From positions 36,758,001 to 36,822,000 of the forward strand of contig CANTUV010000039.1 of NCBI GenBank assembly GCA_947685225.1: DNA of 64,000 bases, given 5' to 3'. A model generated the notes under the pieces. That model had not been told where the DNA came from and searched no databases. It saw only the letters and a program-made list of their open reading frames with translations. The stretch comes from Garcia nutans (taxonomy: Eukaryota > Streptophyta > Magnoliopsida > Malpighiales > Euphorbiaceae). Shown here in pieces: positions 8,955 to 20,231 of the stretch. Position 1 is the first letter of the stretch, and every line of letters starts with the position of its first letter. The translations under genes and the position numbers were made by a program.

Positions 8955-11033
8955 ATGGAGGCTACACAGTCTCGTCCTCTTTCACTTCATCTTCATTCTT
9001 TCCGTCCAAATTCCCCTAATAACAACCACTATTACAAAAAATTCTTCAAAATCAAATCCTCTATGCCAACTCCCTATCCTCAAATCCAAAACCCCACAAA
9101 ACAACGCAAAAGACTTTCCAGAAATCATCACAAGAAACGCCAATCTTTCGCGGAGAAAGATGCATTTCCAGCATCATTACCACTCCACAGGAAAAACCCA
9201 GGAGCAATTTACAAAGACATTCAGAGATTCGCCAGGCAAAACAAGCTCAAAGAAGCTCTCACCATTATGGACTACTTGGATCAGCAAGGTATACCAGTTA
9301 ATGCCACTACTTTCTCTTCCCTTATTGCTGCTTGCATTCGTTCCAAATCGTTACCTGATGCGAAACAAGTACATGCCTATATCCGCATCAATGGCTTTGA
9401 AAACAACGAATTTCTGCGAACTAAATTGGTTCATATGTATACATCTTGTTCTTCTCTGGATGATGCCCAAAAGTTGTTCGATGACTGCAGTAGTAGTCAT
9501 AGTGTGTATCCTTGGAATGCTTTGCTTAGAGGTACTGTGATATCCGGTGGCAAAAGATATCTTGATGTGCTTTCTACTTACACAGAAATGAGGGAATTAG
9601 GAATTAAATTGAATGTGTATAGTTTCTCTAATGTCATTAAGAGTTTTGCGGGTGCTTCAGCTCTTAGACAAGGTTTAAAGACTCATGCTCTTTTGATAAA
9701 GAATGGATTGATTGACAGTTCAATACTCAGGACCAGTTTGATCGATATGTATTTTAAGTGTGGCAAAATTAGGCTCGCACACAAAGTGTTTGAAGAAATG
9801 ACTGAGAGAGATATTGTTCTATGGGGTGTGATGATTGCTGGTTTTGCGCATAATAGGCGTCGATGGGAAGCATTGGACTATTTAAGATGGATGATAAGTG
9901 AAGGGATATACCCCAATTCAGTCATACTAACCTCGATCCTTCCTGTGATTGGAGAAGCGTGGGCAAGGAAGTTAGGCCAGGAGGTTCATGGATATGTTGT
10001 GAAAACAAAAAGTTATTCAAAGCAATTGACAGTACAGACTGGATTAATTGATATGTATTGCAAATGTGGGGACATGGGTTCAGGTAGGCGGGTGTTCTAT
10101 GGCTCAATGGAGAGGAATGCGATTTCTTGGACTGCTTTGATGTCTGGTTACGTATCAAATGGGAGGCTTGAGCATGCATTGAGATCAATAGCTTGGATGC
10201 AGCAGGAAGGGTTTAGGCCTGATGTCGTTACAGTGGTCACAGTTATTCCAGTTTGTGGAGATTTGAAGGCTTTGAAACACGGGAAACAAATTCATGCATA
10301 TGCTGTCAAGAATTGGTTCTTTCCTAACGTATCTGTAACAACTTCTCTGATGAAAATGTACTCGAAATGTGGGGTGTTGGACTATTCTGTTAAATTGTTT
10401 GACGCCATGGAGAATAGGAATGTGATATCATGGATAGTCATGATTGATTCACATGTACAAAATGGCTGTATAAATGAAGCATTGTCCGTGTTTAGGTCAA
10501 TGCAGTTGTCAAAGCACAGGCCAGACTCTGTTGCTATCACAAGGATGTTGAGTGTATGCAGTGAAATTAAAGCTTTAAAGCTTGGGAAGGAGATTCATGG
10601 GCATGCTTTGAAGAAACATTTTGAGTCAATCCCTCGTGTTTCAGCAGAGATAGTTAAGATGTATGGGAGCTGTGGATTGATTGATAGTGCTAAGTCAGTT
10701 TTCTATTCAATTCCTGTCAAGGGTTCAATGGTGTGGACTGCAATTATCGAGGCTCACGGATATAACAATCTTTGGCGAGAAGCAATCCATCTTTTTCACA
10801 AGATGGTATCTGGTGGTTTCACTCCCACCCATTTCACTTTCGAAGTAGTTCTATCAATTTGTGATCAAGCTGGATTTGCTGATGATGCTTGCCGGTTTTT
10901 TGAATTAATGTCTCAACGATATAAAATTAAGGCATCTGAAGAACATTACTCTATCATCATCAGACTTCTTATGCGAATTGGGCGCCTTCAAGAAGCAGAA
11001 AGATTCATACAGATGAGTTCTTCCTCATCATGA
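8955..11033 (+). CDS. pentatricopeptide repeat protein, probably chloroplast-targeted (At1g71460-like)
   Basis: This is a complete 692-residue, intron-less ORF. Residues 1-75 are rich in Ser, Asn, His and basic residues, consistent with an organelle transit peptide. From about residue 88 (IYKDIQRFARQNKLKEAL) to the end there are tandem PPR units of PLS-type character, with recurrent patterns such as LIDMYFKCGKIRLAHKVF, LIDMYCKCGDMGSGRRVF and SWTALMSGYVSNGRLEHAL. I see no E or DYW domain at the C-terminus, which ends in a Ser run. PPR proteins bind organellar RNA in a base-specific way for splicing, stability or editing; which RNA this one binds cannot be read from the sequence. Order and wording closely resemble Arabidopsis At1g71460 as I recall it. 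ATG at 8955 is the first in frame. It is the only clear host gene here. Confidence 0.93.
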   Translation: MEATQSRPLSLHLHSFRPNSPNNNHYYKKFFKIKSSMPTPYPQIQNPTKQRKRLSRNHHKKRQSFAEKDAFPASLPLHRKNPGAIYKDIQRFARQNKLKEALTIMDYLDQQGIPVNATTFSSLIAACIRSKSLPDAKQVHAYIRINGFENNEFLRTKLVHMYTSCSSLDDAQKLFDDCSSSHSVYPWNALLRGTVISGGKRYLDVLSTYTEMRELGIKLNVYSFSNVIKSFAGASALRQGLKTHALLIKNGLIDSSILRTSLIDMYFKCGKIRLAHKVFEEMTERDIVLWGVMIAGFAHNRRRWEALDYLRWMISEGIYPNSVILTSILPVIGEAWARKLGQEVHGYVVKTKSYSKQLTVQTGLIDMYCKCGDMGSGRRVFYGSMERNAISWTALMSGYVSNGRLEHALRSIAWMQQEGFRPDVVTVVTVIPVCGDLKALKHGKQIHAYAVKNWFFPNVSVTTSLMKMYSKCGVLDYSVKLFDAMENRNVISWIVMIDSHVQNGCINEALSVFRSMQLSKHRPDSVAITRMLSVCSEIKALKLGKEIHGHALKKHFESIPRVSAEIVKMYGSCGLIDSAKSVFYSIPVKGSMVWTAIIEAHGYNNLWREAIHLFHKMVSGGFTPTHFTFEVVLSICDQAGFADDACRFFELMSQRYKIKASEEHYSIIIRLLMRIGRLQEAERFIQMSSSSS

Positions 11034-12916
11034 AAAGAATGTTAGTGCTTATACCCCATAAGTTCTTGTAACCTGCTAATGGTAGTAGTACAGTATTTAT
11101 GGGAAATTGTATAGATGTGTTACAATTTTGTGTATTTTTTGAAATTTGTGAAAAGGTCCATCAGCTTCAGCAGCCAAAACTAAGGTCATATGAATTCTTT
11201 TTTCCATAGGGTCCAAGTTGTAATGCCATTAATTTGAAAATAAAAACAAGAAGGCATCATATTTACCCAGCCCATCGTGGTTTTAGAACTGGGGAGTTGC
11301 AGCTCTTCAATCTCTATAATTGGAGGAACGAGAGGAAAGAGAAGAAATTTTCTGAATTATTGAATACTAAAATGAAATTTTTTAAATGGACCTTAAAATT
11401 TACAGATCATGAAACGAGTGTTGCAAATTAGCATTAGTGACAGATAAAATGATTAATAATATTTATACTCTAACTCAATTAAATTTTAATCGAAGTTAAT
11501 TAAGATTAGTTATATGAATTCTCTTGTACTTTAAGTGATTATTAGCTACATGTTTAAAAATTGTATGGTTATTATGAGTAACTTTTTTCTATGTTAATTT
11601 ATGTTTATTCCTAAATACTTTTTAGCAATAACTATCTTAATATGCCTATTTTTTATACACATTACTAACTTTTATTTTATATGGCCAAACCATTTCAATA
11701 TATATAAAAGATTTATCTAAAATTATTTTAGAAAAATTACACTACATATCATTTTTTCAATTTTTTTTTAAAAATATCTCACATTTTAGTATACCTTTAA
11801 TTCGCAAATATATATTACATATATATGTCAAAAGGTAGAATATTTTTTTTTGAGAAAAAAAAGTAGAATATATTTTTAATATTCTAGATATATAGTAGAT
11901 ATATACTTCTAAAAAAGATATTTTTAAAATTAAAAAAAATTAAAGAATTTGTACTTTTGAATGAAAAGAAATAAATATTTTTAAAAATAAAATTTTTGGT
12001 TATTTTTAAAAAATCCAAAAATTTTTAAAGCTGTAATTTCTCCACCAGGAAATATGAAGTATTTGTCAATACACGTTGTGTGACAAGTCTGGGACGCAGG
12101 CAGCCCCATTAGTTGTATGAGAGCAAATCTACCACACCCTCTTTTTTTACGAGACTGTGGAAAAGTCACAAACACTAGAGTTGTAGCAAGTCTTATATAT
12201 ATATTTTTTACAATGCTATAAAAAATAATGAGGAATTTACGTTAGATCTTTCTTTTCCACTTTTTCATTTTTATGGCAATAATTTTTTATTACATTATTA
12301 TACTCTTTTTGAGATTTTTTTTTCATTTTTACAGATTGTGGCCAGACGTGCTTTCCTTATACAATGTATTTTTTATGCTTTTTTTATTTATTTATGAAGC
12401 ATTTTTTTCTTTTATGCAACCATGGTGAATGTTTTGATTAATTCTTTTTAACATAAATATTGAAAGAGTTGTTGCAAATCTCAAGAAACTCACTATGAAT
12501 AATTTTATTATTTTTATATTCACAATATACATAAATATATAAGCAATATATATATAATATATGCACAATATACTTATAGCAAATATAAATATATACATAA
12601 TATATATAATGTTATTAAACAACATATTAAAAAATATATATATTTTATCAATTATAATTCAAAATATTCTGAATATATATATAACATACGTATAATATAT
12701 ACATACATATACATACATATATAATATACATAAAATAAACTTAAATATACATACAATATATACACGGTGAACTTAATTTTTTAAAAATTTATTCACACAT
12801 AACATACACAACATACATAGACATATATATAATATATACACAATATATGAATAGTATATATATATAATAAACATAGACATGCGCGTAATATACAAACAAC
12901 GTATATACGATAAAAT
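11034..12916. other. PPR 3' flank and AT-rich intergenic region
   Basis: A possible polyadenylation signal (aataaa, about 11237-11242) lies some 200 bases after the PPR stop. Beyond it the sequence is very AT-rich. 12500-12900 is nearly pure A/T/C low-complexity sequence of tatacata and atatac words. No coding domain is visible. Short open frames here reflect base composition. Confidence 0.6.
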
Positions 12917-13148
12917 TGAACAGGTTATGAAGATAGAATAATAAAGAAAAGAATTTATGAACAGTTTTGTACATTGAATGTGATCAATACATCATTGAGC
13001 TAAGGCTTATATACATAGCTAGAATACCATAGCACACCAGTACATGTGCTTATTCCAACTTACTATGTGCCTATCTAACTAAGTCTCTCGCACGCAAAAC
13101 TACTTAACTACCTACCAAATATTATAACTTATACTTACAAATGTTACA
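12917..13148 (-). repeat. 3' LTR of the copia element
   Basis: The LTR is about 232 bp. On the minus strand it starts TGTAACATTTG (plus 13148) and ends CATAACCTGTTCA (plus 12917). A related sequence ends at 39511, and a more diverged partner starts at 27868 next to the primer site. Target duplication on the left would be aaaat (12912-12916). Confidence 0.75.
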
Positions 13149-13620
13149 TCCTTCCGCAAGTTGGAATAGGTTGTAAAACAAACCCCAACTTATGTACAGG
13201 AACTGAAAAGTGTAGATGAGACATGGCTTTCATGAGTACATCAGCCAACTTCTATGTGGTGGAAACATAAGTGAGCAAAATGAATCCTTCCTTAATCTTA
13301 TTCCTCAGAATATGGAAATCAATCTCCAAGTGTTTCTTGCATTCATGAAAAATTAGATTGGCTGAAATATGAAATGCAAATTGGTTGTCATAGAAAAAGA
13401 GAATGGGCAGATCAACTGAAATCTAAAAATATTTGAGCAAATAAGAAATCCATTGGATTTCACAAACTGTTGATCCCATGCTTCGGTATTCAGCTTTACA
13501 AGAGCTCTTGGACATTGTGTTTTGTTTCTTCGATTTCCAAGAAACAAGTGAGCCACCAAGGAACACACAATAACCGGTGACTGATTTTCTAAAAATTAGA
13601 CAAGAAGCCTAATCACTATA
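13149..13620 (-). pseudogene. copia RNase H, C-terminal part
   Basis: The minus-strand translation from 13620 gives RKSVTGYCVFLGGSLVSW, KSKKQNTMSKSSCKAEYRSM, DNQFAFHISANLIFHECKKH, LEIDFHILRNK, and a C-terminal LADVLMKAMSHLHF. These are the standard motifs of copia RNase H, including the AEYRS and DNQ blocks. It holds at least three stops. The N-terminal part is separated by the insertion at about 13621-14380. Confidence 0.85.
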
Positions 13621-14380
13621 ATTAAGGGCGAAACCCGTGGAGGGTAGGGGGTCAATTGTTCCCCTTGGTTTCACCCCATATGTGTATATATATTTAAATT
13701 AATTTTTAAATATTAATTATTTTACAATTAAAATTAGTTTTTAATTTATTGTTTTAATAATATTATTAAATATTATAGCCATTATTTAATTTAAAATTTA
13801 ATTTATAGGTTTTAATTTATTATTTTGATAATTAGATTAATTGTTTTAGAATTTAATTATAAATTGGGATTTGAAATTTTGACGATTAAGTTAATCATTT
13901 CAGAATTTGATTATGATATAAATTGAGGAGTTGAGATTTTATGATTATGTTATTTTTTTTTACAATTTGACTATGAATTGGGTTTAGAATTTTGTGATTA
14001 GATTGATTATTTTGCATATCATATAAATTTATTAAAAAATAATTAATTTAAATACTTTTTTTTCTGAAAATATCTCAAAAAATATATATATACTATTTAA
14101 AAATATATATTAAATATTAAAATAAAAATGATAAATATTAAAATAAAAATGATAAAAATTAAAATATTAGTAATATTTAAATATTTAAATAAAAATGATA
14201 AAAATTAAAAAATTAAAAAATTTAATATAAAAATAAAAATAAAAATAAATATTAATATCAACTATTTATATTAATTTTTAAATATAAAATAAAATTAAAT
14301 ATAAATTCGTTTATAATTTTTTTTCACGTGAAATTTTTTTCTCCCTCCACCTGAATCCTGGTTCCGGCTGTATCAGGAGG
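13621..14380. mobile_element. AT-rich noncoding insertion in copia RNase H (class unknown)
   Basis: It splits the copia RNase H between the HISA and YSD residues. One end reads attaagggcgaaacccgtgg and the other ggttccggctgtatcagg. The middle is over 700 bp of A/T-rich, TTAAAT-rich sequence. The GGCGAAACC and GGTTCCGG ends are roughly inverted. This looks like a nonautonomous DNA element or MITE, but no clear target duplication was found. Confidence 0.45.
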
Positions 14381-15330
14381 CACTGATGTGTAGAGAGGAG
14401 TTTGCACCATAAAATAGCCCTTTGTCCACCGTTGTTTTCAAGTATCTCAACACATGAAGGGCTGATTCCCAACGTATCTAACATGGAGCTTAAACTAACT
14501 GTGATAATTATTACACACTGTAAGTAAGGTTTGGTCTTGTCATGTTGAGATACAAGAGGCTCCGTATAAATCTCTTATACCTCTCAGGTTCAAGAAGAGG
14601 CATTGAATTATCGGCAAACTTATGTCCTTTGGGTAAGGGAATAAGTGAAGCTTTACAATCCAAGAGCACTACATCCTTTATAATGTCAATTATATATTTC
14701 CATTGACTGATATATAAATCCTCTTTAATTCTGAATATTTCAACCCCAGAATATATTTGGCATTGCCTAAGTCCTTGATAGTGAACTTGGTGTGTAAAAT
14801 ATTTCTTGACTTGCACAATGTCAGCTTCACTTTCCCCAGCTACAAAAATATCATCAGTATATAATAAGAGTGCCAAAATGATCCAGCAGATGTGACTTTA
14901 GTAAATAGGCAAGAATCATTATGTGATTAACAAAAACCAATGTGTGACAGCTACTGAGTAATCTCAAAATTCCATTCTCTTGAGGCTTGTTTGAGGCCAT
15001 ATAAACCTTTTCATTCTACATACTTCAATAGGTATACCCTTCAGGTGGAAATAAGTAAACCTCTTCTTTGAGAAAACCTCTTCTTCGAGAAAGCCATATA
15101 AAAATGCATTGTTGATATCGAGTTGATGGACAAACCTTCCCTTGATGCTTGATAAAGCAAGAAAAACTCTCACTGGAGCCAATTTTGCAAGCTATAAAAA
15201 AATATATCCCTCCCTTCTGATTATAAGCCTTGGCTACAAGTCTAGAATTGTAATGTTCCACTGTGACATCTTGATTGAATTTGACTTTATATACTCATTT
15301 AGATCCTATAGCCTTCTTTCCCTTTGGTAG
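14381..15330 (-). pseudogene. copia reverse transcriptase (degraded)
   Basis: Visible on the minus strand, across several frames: KWVYKVKFNQD, YNSRLVAKAYNQK, VHQLDINNAFLYGFLEEEV, a remnant of the LYGLKQ motif, then ALLLYTDDIFVAGESEADI, DCKASLIPLPKGHKFADNS and LLYLNMTRPNLTYSV. The catalytic YVDD is YTDD here. The front of RNase H (GLFYGANSSLHISA) follows before the insertion. Several frameshifts and stops are present. The text is close to known copia RTs, so the family identification is secure although the copy is dead. Confidence 0.88.
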
Positions 15331-16066
15331 TGAGGTAAGTTCCTAGTTTTCATTCAGTTCCAAAGTTGCAACCACCTAATTCATGGCTTCAATCCATTGT
15401 GGACATTGAGAGGCTTGTTTATAATTTGTAGGCTCTCAACTGGGTGAGATATTAGCGAAGAAGGCACCATAGGTGGAAGAAGCCAACTGACAGTGCTACT
15501 AACTTGGCTGCTGGTCAGTTCTTGAAAAATTACAAACATAACTTTCCATCCAGGCTAGTTGTCTTCTAGTTCTTGTGCTACTTCTCACTGGCATATTTGG
15601 CATTTCAGTTGTTGCTTTCATATGATCTTGCAAATCAACAGGTGGATCAATATGCATCTCTACATGAGGCTTAGTACCAAATTCATTGGAACTTGGAGTG
15701 AGACCTCCAAGTGTAGATCAGTTTGTTTAGGAGAACTTGCATCTTCAGTAATAGACACATTAGGCGGTAGACTAGAAGATGCAACATCCGTGGAGGCATT
15801 ATCTACAATATTAGAGAAAGGAAACACCCTTTCATAGAAGATAGCATCTCTTGAAACATGTATTTTGTGTGTGTCAAGATCATAGGCCTTGAATGCTTTT
15901 TGGCATGCAGCATATCCTAAAAATATGCACTTGAAAGCTCTTGGTGAGAATTTATCTGTCAGGCAATTTATTGGCTACAAAACACAGACAACCAAATGTT
16001 TTTAAGTTAGTATAATAAAGAGAATAACCAAATAAGACTTCAAATGGGGTTCTCCAAGACAATACT
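15331..16066 (-). pseudogene. copia integrase C-terminal region and IN-RT linker
   Basis: The minus-strand frame starting at the LTR junction reads SWRTPFEVLFG, then KTFGCLCFVANKLPDR with a frameshift, FSPRAFKCIFLGYAACQKAF, YDLDTHKIHVSRDAIFYERV and FPFSNIVDN. These are the well-known copia integrase C-terminal blocks. A variable Ser/Pro-rich linker to RT follows. The piece joins the integrase core at 23541 once the solo LTR is removed. Confidence 0.85.
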
Positions 16067-16153
16067 TGTAGACCCTTTACTTTGGTTTCCAAAAAAAACA
16101 CAAGTTCCGTAATAAATTAATTAATTTTTTTTTGAAATAAAACTAGAATTGTA

Positions 16154-19100
16154 TTAATTCAGCAGATGAATAACAAATACAAGAGGGCTGGAAAACCACT
16201 CCAACTCATTCGGGTATAAACGAGTTGCCTGCGCTAAAGCATGAGCAACTTTGTTCGCCAAACGAAAAACATGAGAAAAAGACAAGTTTCCCCCAATCTC
16301 TTGAACCAAAGATTTACAATCAACAATTATACCCCCAAAAACAGAAATATCAGCCACACTATAAGAATTAAGAGCTTGAATGACCTGCAAATTATCAGAT
16401 TCCACAACCAAATTCAACCAATTATTCTCCTTTATCCAGCTCAAGGCTTCTCTTACACCCATGGCTTCCGCATTCAGAGGCGAAAAAGAACCAGCCAAAC
16501 GTAATATTATTGCCGCAACAAAATTGCCTTGATCATCCCGAACCACCATACCAATTCCTGTCCATCCTGCCATAGTAGTTGCTATATCAACATTCAATTT
16601 CAGTCCCTAAGCAGCCGGTTTTTGCCAAAATTGCGCATCACCAGGACCCCCTGAAGCTGTAGATGGAACAAGAATAGTAGTCTGAACATCCTCCCATTCT
16701 TTCTGAAGTCGCAAACCCCGCAAACTGCAAGCTAGCACATTAGGATTTCTATCTTTCCAGACCTTATTATTACGCTCCTCCCAAATAGACTAGCAAACAT
16801 AAGCTAAGGAGGCTGCATCTTTTGGATTGAAGAGAGCTAAAGCTCGTTTAAGCCATTCTTTAAAATTAGTCACCTGTGGGGAGAACCAACCAATGCTAGT
16901 GGAAAGCCAAACTTGTTTTGCAAAGCAGCAGTCAACCAAGACATGCTTGACAGTTTCTGCATCTGTATTACACAGTGGACAGTGATCTGAAATAGGAACA
17001 TGCCTAAATCTTAGTGAGCATCGAGTAGGTAGAGATCCAGAAACAGCAAGCCATAAAAGATTTTTTACTTTCGGAGCCGCTGGAACTAACCACAATTTCT
17101 TCCAAAATAGGCGATCAGCATGAGCAGCTCCAGGAACTCTGGTCTGCAACTTGTAGGCACTTTTGACCGAGAAATTTCCTTTCTTCTCATAATGCCAATA
17201 CTGTGTATCAGTAGCTACTCCCACCCTTAAAGGGATTGATAAGATCAAATCTTTATCACGCTGATTAAATATAGAATCCACTAAGCCCACATTCCACCTA
17301 CAGTCCAGAATCAAGTCCGAAACCGTGTAAACACCCAGATTAAAATCAAACTCAGTGGTAACAGTAGGCATATCATTATCAGGCAGCCAACTATCCAACC
17401 AAATAGATATATCTTTCCCATTCCCCACTCTCCAAACCAAACCACTTTTGATTAAATCCTGAGACTCCCTAATACTACGCCAAATGTAACTTGGATTATT
17501 TCCAAGAGAAGCATCAAGAAAAGAGACGTCAGAGAAGTACTTTGCTTTCAAAATACGACTGGCAAGAGAAAAAGAATTCTGAAAAAGATGCCACCCCATC
17601 TTCCCCAACATGGCTACATTAAATTGCCGGATCCTTTTGAAACTAAGCCCACCAAAGTGTTTGTGAATAGCTAGTTTTTCCCAGCTCAACCAGTAAATAG
17701 TTCTACTACTGTCTTCCTTAGAACCCCACCAGAAGCGGGCCATCATTTGTTGCAACTCATCACAAATACCCTTAGGTAATAAAAATAAATTCATGACATA
17801 AGTGGGCAAAGACTGAAGTACTGACCGAACCAGAATCTCCTTGCCTGCACGAGACAACGCCTTATTCCTCCAAGAATTCAATCGTTTCCAAAACTTGTCT
17901 TTAACAAACTGAAAAACTTCATTTTTGTTGCCTCCAATAGCGGTCGGCAAACCAAGATAAAACCCCAAATTGTCATGCTCCTATACCTGAAGAATATCAC
18001 ATACTGCATGACGCAACTCATCCTCCACATTGGCACTGAAACAAATGAGGGACTTATCAAAATTAATCACCTGCCCCGCTGCTAACGCATAAGTCTGTAA
18101 AACCTCTTTTAGAACCAAAGCCCGATTCTCCGATGCTTTAAAGAAAAATATACTGTCATCTGCGAAGAACAGATGAGAGACAGTAGGAGCACCACGACAC
18201 ACTGCCAACCCCTCCAAACTACCTGCCAAAACCTTACTTTGAACCAGGTGAGATAAACCTTCCATGCACAAAATAAACAAGTAAGGGGATAGCGAATCCC
18301 CCTGCCTCAAACCCCTTTCTGGATAAAATTTTTCCAATAAACTGCCTTGATGAAGCACTCTAAAGGATACAGTAGAAACACACATATACAACAAATCAAC
18401 AAAGACAGAATGGAATCCCAATTTCAGTAAAATAGACTTCATAAACGTCCATTCAAGCCTATCATAGGCTTTACTCACATCCATCTTAAGAGCAGTAAAA
18501 CCATCCCTACCCCTCCGTTTACCCCTCATAAAATGCAGTACTTCATAGGCAATCACTGTATTCTCTTGAATGTTTCTACCAGGCACAAAAGCACACTGTG
18601 AATCGGAAACAATAGAAGGAAGCAGGACTTTCAATCGATTAGCAATCATCTTCGAAATAATCTTATAAAGCACCTTACAAAGTGCGATTGGACGAAGCTC
18701 TGTCATATTCTCCACTTGGCCTTTTTTAGGAATAAGAACAAGTGCATTCTCGTTCAGTTCTGAAGGAAACGACCCAGAATGAAGACACTCAATACAGAAT
18801 TTTGCAACTTGGTCCCCAATCAAAAACCAATACTTCCTGTAGAACCCCGGATTAAAGCCATCTAAACCAGTTTACTTATCTGCATGCATACTAAAAACTG
18901 CAGAATGCACTTCCTCTTTCGAGTATGGTTTCAACAGCTCCTCATTTTGCTCAATAGTCACCAAAGGAGAAATCAAGTCAAAAATAGCAGAACCAGACCC
19001 TACCTGAGAAGAGAATATGTTATGAAAATAGCCATTAATAACCTCCTCCAAACCTGAATCCCAATCCCTCCAGACTCCCTGAGAATCCTTCAGGCGATCA

Positions 19101-19392
19101 ATTCTATTTTTCCGATGCCTTATTGTTGCTTTACAATGAAAAAACTTTGAATTTTGGTCACCATTTTTCAGCCAAAATTCTTTAGCTCTCTGCTTCCAGT
19201 AAACCTCCCTCTTCTGAAAAAGCTCCATTAAGCATTTCTTAGCCATATTGAACTCACTCCTACTCAGAGCATCACGCTTACCCCGCAAACGGCTCAATAG
19301 TCTCTTACAATGATCAATATCATACTGATGCAATCTACGCAAATTATTACCCCACTCACCCAATCTAGAGCTACACAACTGAAGCTTCTCTA

Positions 19393-19430
<38 letters not shown>

Positions 19431-20231
19431 CGATGGATCAGCCCAAATAGACTCAACAATCTCACAACACCCAGGCTCAATACCCCAAGAATTTTCAAAA
19501 TGAAAAAGTCGAGGAGAAGAACGTGGTAAAAATAATCTGACCTGAAGAAAGATAGGGAGATGATCCGATGAGCTATAGTCCAGCACCAAAGCTTTTGAGA
19601 GAACAAAGCGTCGATTCCATTCGTCGTTTACAAGAAAGCGATCCAACTTGGCTTCAATCCAATCATCATCCTCACGCCCATTATCCCATGTAAACATATA
19701 CCCCGACATAGGCATATCCCAAAGTCCAGCTTCAGTAATTCCATCCCTAAAGTCTTGAATCAGATTATTGGGTTGTAGATTACCTCCTCTCTTCTCATAC
19801 TGGGCCACAATAGAGTTAAAGTCACCACAACAAACCCACGGGTAGGAGTGCTGGCTAGCTAACTCCTTCAACAACACCCAAGAAAGCCTTCTCTCAGCTC
19901 TGTTGGGCTTACCATAAAAACCCATAATTCTCCATTCACCCAACAAATCCACCTGAACTAACACATCAATATGCCAAAAGGAAGAACTCAACAAAGTAAC
20001 ACTCTGGGCCGACTTCCATAGGAAAGCAAGCCCACCACTACGACCCACATTATTCACAGCAAATGCACCATCATAACCTAAAATTGTTTTTATTTCATCA
20101 ATTTTAACAACAGAAGAAATAGTTTCAATAAGGAAAATAAAAAGAGGCCTCTTTTCCCGAATAATTTCTTGTAGGGTTTCTAGCGCACATGGGTTGCCAA
20201 GCCCACGGCAATTCCAACTTATACAACTCAT
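16154..20231 (-). pseudogene. LINE ORF2 polyprotein (endonuclease-RT-zf-RVT-RNase H)
   Basis: The APE-type endonuclease starts at 20231 (MSCISWNCRGLGNP). It has the catalytic Glu in FIFLIET, the Asp/Asn block CCGDFNSI, KLDRFLVN and the terminal SSDHLPI. The RT holds ENALVLIPKKG, LRPIALCKVLYK, ALKMDVSKAYDRLEW, GLRQGDSLSPYLF and the active-site FADD (HLFFADDSIFFF). A zf-RVT region (KNLLWLAVSGSLPTRCSL ... HCPLC) follows, then an RVT_3 RNase H (16597-16154; NVDIATTMAGWTGIGMVV, LNAEAMGVREAL, VESDNLQVI). The frame changes at the poly-G tract (19395-19428). Downstream all parts share one frame, broken only by stops at 18872-18874, 17981-17983, 16790-16792 and 16607-16609. Confidence 0.92.
19395..19428. 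repeat. 34-base poly-C tract (poly-G on coding strand)
   Basis: An uninterrupted run of 34 C lies on the plus strand inside LINE ORF2, between endonuclease and RT. It would encode a Gly run and shifts the reading frame between the two halves. It could be a real homopolymer expansion or an assembly artefact. Confidence 0.9.

Noticed and set aside
11234..11431. 65-codon ORF downstream of the PPR gene
   Set aside because: It is short, AT-driven and lies in the PPR 3' flank. No motif.
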